Part shown: one piece after another, positions 62,583 to 64,000 of the stretch
Layout of the letters: each line of letters begins with the position of its first letter
Numbering within the stretch: the stretch's first letter is position 1
Assembly: GCF_027627475.1 (NCBI RefSeq)
Contig: NZ_CP115484.1
Location: 4,134,501-4,198,500 of the forward strand
DNA from: Paenibacillus sp. SYP-B4298
Lineage (GTDB): Bacteria > Bacillota > Bacilli > Paenibacillales > Paenibacillaceae
Direction: 5' to 3'
DNA length: 64,000 nucleotides
Program-made: the position numbers and the translations under genes
Notes under the pieces: model-generated
The model's input: the letters and a program-made list of their open reading frames with translations, nothing else
Databases searched by the model: none
Told to the model about the DNA's origin: nothing

Positions 62583-63776
62583 TCATTCCCCTATTAGCTT
62601 TTCAAGTTCCTTATATTTATCCTGCTGTTTTTTGGATGCCTTCCCTTTCTCATGCGATTTCCAGTAATCCCTCAATTTAATTGCGGCTTCCTTGCTCCCT
62701 TCGCTCAAAACACGATTATATAGCTCATTCTTGCTTTCGTCTAACTCTTTAACCGTTAGTTTATCAATTTCATACACCAACTTGTCTAAAGGCGACATCT
62801 TAATTAGACGTCTTTGCTCCAATTTATGAAGTCTTGCTAACTGAAGTTGCTCTTGTTGTTCTTTTAACTTGTTTCTATAGTACGGCATCACTTTCTCTGT
62901 AACATCCTCAGAATGAGAGAATAGGCCGTATCCAGAAGAACTCTTGCCTCCAATACCCACTTCCTGCATTGCTGCACTAACCCACTTGATAAGCAATTGC
63001 TTCATCTGCTCGACAGAAAACTTAACATGATCCGCAAGTTGTTGAAGTTTAGTAGAATCCGTAACAAACACTAGTTGAGCTGAATTAATTTTAACCCCAT
63101 AAAAAACATTCGGCACGGGAAACAAACGATCCGTGGGCTCTTTCTTTGCTCCGTAATAGTCTGAAAAATGGGGAGTAAGAACATCAGGACGCAATGTGAG
63201 TCCATCATAGAGATAAACATCATAGAACTGAATGGCACCCTCCAGTTCTTCGGTACCAAACAATGCTTGTCCAATACTCGCTTCGAGACTGTTATTTTTG
63301 ATGTTATCCTGTTTTCCCTCTAACATGGCATCAATAAACCAATGACGCATAACCCCTTTGATGCTGCTTCCAGGTATATAGGGAACTCCATAAATAGGAT
63401 GAATCGTAATCCCATTTTCACGCACATGTGATGAACCAAGTCCATGCACAATTAAAGTGTCAGGTATTAGGTTTAATACTTGAATGATACGAGCCGGCTC
63501 AAGTTTTTGTAACAAGCATAGTCTACGCTCACATAGTTTTTTTATAACAACCTTAATAGAGTCAGCCATCTTGATTTCTTGAACCGATTTACGGAACATA
63601 TACTCAACTTCTTGCTTGTCCTTTTTATTTCGAGATAACTCCTTTTGCTTGTCATCTTCAGAAGCTTGCTGATTGTAATGCACTGCATACCATAAATGCT
63701 GACACTCACTATTGTAGTGAGCTAGAATCTCCGCAGTGTCCTTAGGATGTAAAATAAGTTTATCAATTCTGGACAT
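62583..63776 (-). CDS. cmr6: type III-B CRISPR RAMP protein Cmr6
   Basis: A 397-residue RAMP subunit, started at the ATG after GAGGGACAG. The RAMP core is clear: LIVHGLGSSHVRENGITIHPIYGVPYIPGSSIKGVMRHWF (signature IPGSSIKG), LFGTEELEGAIQFYDVYL, and the Gly-rich loop EVGIGGKSSSGYGLF. Cmr6 sits at the end of the Cmr effector backbone that binds crRNA and cleaves RNA. It is longer than usual (~250-320 residues): a charged helical tail of ~100 residues (KLKEQQEQLQLARLHKLEQRR ... ) follows the core. It overlaps cmr5 by 14 bases. Base composition is AT-rich compared with the rest of the window. Confidence 0.9.
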   Translation of the reverse strand: MSRIDKLILHPKDTAEILAHYNSECQHLWYAVHYNQQASEDDKQKELSRNKKDKQEVEYMFRKSVQEIKMADSIKVVIKKLCERRLCLLQKLEPARIIQVLNLIPDTLIVHGLGSSHVRENGITIHPIYGVPYIPGSSIKGVMRHWFIDAMLEGKQDNIKNNSLEASIGQALFGTEELEGAIQFYDVYLYDGLTLRPDVLTPHFSDYYGAKKEPTDRLFPVPNVFYGVKINSAQLVFVTDSTKLQQLADHVKFSVEQMKQLLIKWVSAAMQEVGIGGKSSSGYGLFSHSEDVTEKVMPYYRNKLKEQQEQLQLARLHKLEQRRLIKMSPLDKLVYEIDKLTVKELDESKNELYNRVLSEGSKEAAIKLRDYWKSHEKGKASKKQQDKYKELEKLIGE

Positions 63777-64000
63777 AGTTCTGTCCCTCGGCTTTATCCA
63801 AATCATCACGTTCCATTGCTTCATTGCTCATACCCGTTGCAAACCGCTGCATCCATCCCAATAAAGCCATTGTCTCGGTCGTCACCATACGATACGATTC
63901 ACTGGAAAGATCAACAACAGATTCTATCAGTTCATTTCTTATTATTTCGGGATGCTTCTTAAGAAGCCATTCATGGATCGTTCGATAGATTAACATATAA
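63763..64000 (-). CDS. cmr5: type III-B CRISPR protein Cmr5 (5' part outside window)
   Basis: Only the last ~78 residues are visible; the frame is open to the right edge. The sequence is all-helical with TTETMALLGWMQRFATGMS near the end, where Cmr5 proteins typically have a W-[LM]-x-[RK] segment. Family assignment rests on that and on position before cmr6, whose start lies within its end. Cmr5 is the small subunit of the Cmr effector complex. Further cmr genes and a repeat array are expected to the right. Confidence 0.75.
   Translation of the reverse strand, partial: YMLIYRTIHEWLLKKHPEIIRNELIESVVDLSSESYRMVTTETMALLGWMQRFATGMSNEAMERDDLDKAEGQNYVQN

Noticed and set aside
62408-64000. CRISPR repeat array near the cmr genes
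   Set aside because: Searched by eye for regularly spaced direct repeats in the last 1.6 kb; none is present, so any array lies outside the window.

Overview
The window reads as a chromosomal segment of a Paenibacillus-like, endospore-forming Firmicute. This rests on gene content only: several YesM/YesN two-component pairs with large AraC-type regulators, LplA-like sugar-binding lipoproteins, Firmicute-style AGGAGG ribosome-binding sites with frequent GTG/TTG starts, a TerD/TerC/TelA stress operon, and a LacI-controlled butanediol dehydrogenase. Most of it has mid-to-high GC; the last ~1.4 kb (CRISPR cas genes) is visibly AT-richer.

Layout. 1-5.6 kb: two paralogous LplA-like solute-binding lipoproteins (minus) divergent from a membrane-anchored AraC-type regulator; a GATGATTATTG element recurs upstream of both. 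5.7-18.7 kb: a long plus-strand tellurium-resistance/general-stress operon: three TerD proteins, a TerD-TerA fusion, TerC, then a five-gene cluster (HpcH/HpaI-like lyase, PRTase-TRSP, StiP/PELOTA, HAD phosphatase, ATP-grasp) whose predicted product is unknown, then an XpaC-like membrane protein, TelA, a 40-residue membrane peptide and a last uncharacterised protein. 18.7-20.2 kb: a Dabb protein and small orphan proteins. 20.2-26.5 kb: sugar ABC transporter (two permeases and a binding protein) with its YesMN-type two-component system. 26.8-28.4 kb: RibD/DHFR-like reductase and WYL regulator. 28.4-33.4 kb: LtaS-like sulfatase-fold enzyme coupled to an FAD oxidoreductase, and an AraC regulator. 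33.5-36.5 kb: GH42 beta-galactosidase and an APH-like kinase. 36.85-37.24 kb: a ~39-bp tandem repeat array. 37.4-40 kb: ECF-like sigma factor, ClpP paralogue, TspO-like membrane protein. 40.1-43.1 kb: chemoreceptor and lipoprotein. 43.4-46.9 kb: AAA+ ATPase and RtcB RNA ligase behind a ~315-nt structured leader with an intrinsic terminator. 47-51.1 kb: FlxA-like coiled-coil protein and a 1050-aa hybrid kinase with two kinase modules. 51.1-55.9 kb: two-component system divergent from a bacitracin/lantibiotic-type ABC exporter. 56-62.4 kb: chemoreceptor, cupin protein with a Gly/Tyr/Pro-rich tail, butanediol dehydrogenase and its LacI regulator with two operators 74 bp apart, and a SUMF1/FGE-like protein. 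62.5-64 kb: the end of a type III-B CRISPR effector operon (Cmr5, Cmr6), cut by the window edge.

Most notable: the Ter-linked biosynthetic cluster, which belongs to a family described by comparative genomics but with no known product; the terminator-bearing leader RNA ahead of rtcB, which I cannot match to a known riboswitch; and the minisatellite-like array that keeps several reading frames open. I saw no tRNA, rRNA, insertion sequence or CRISPR array in the window.
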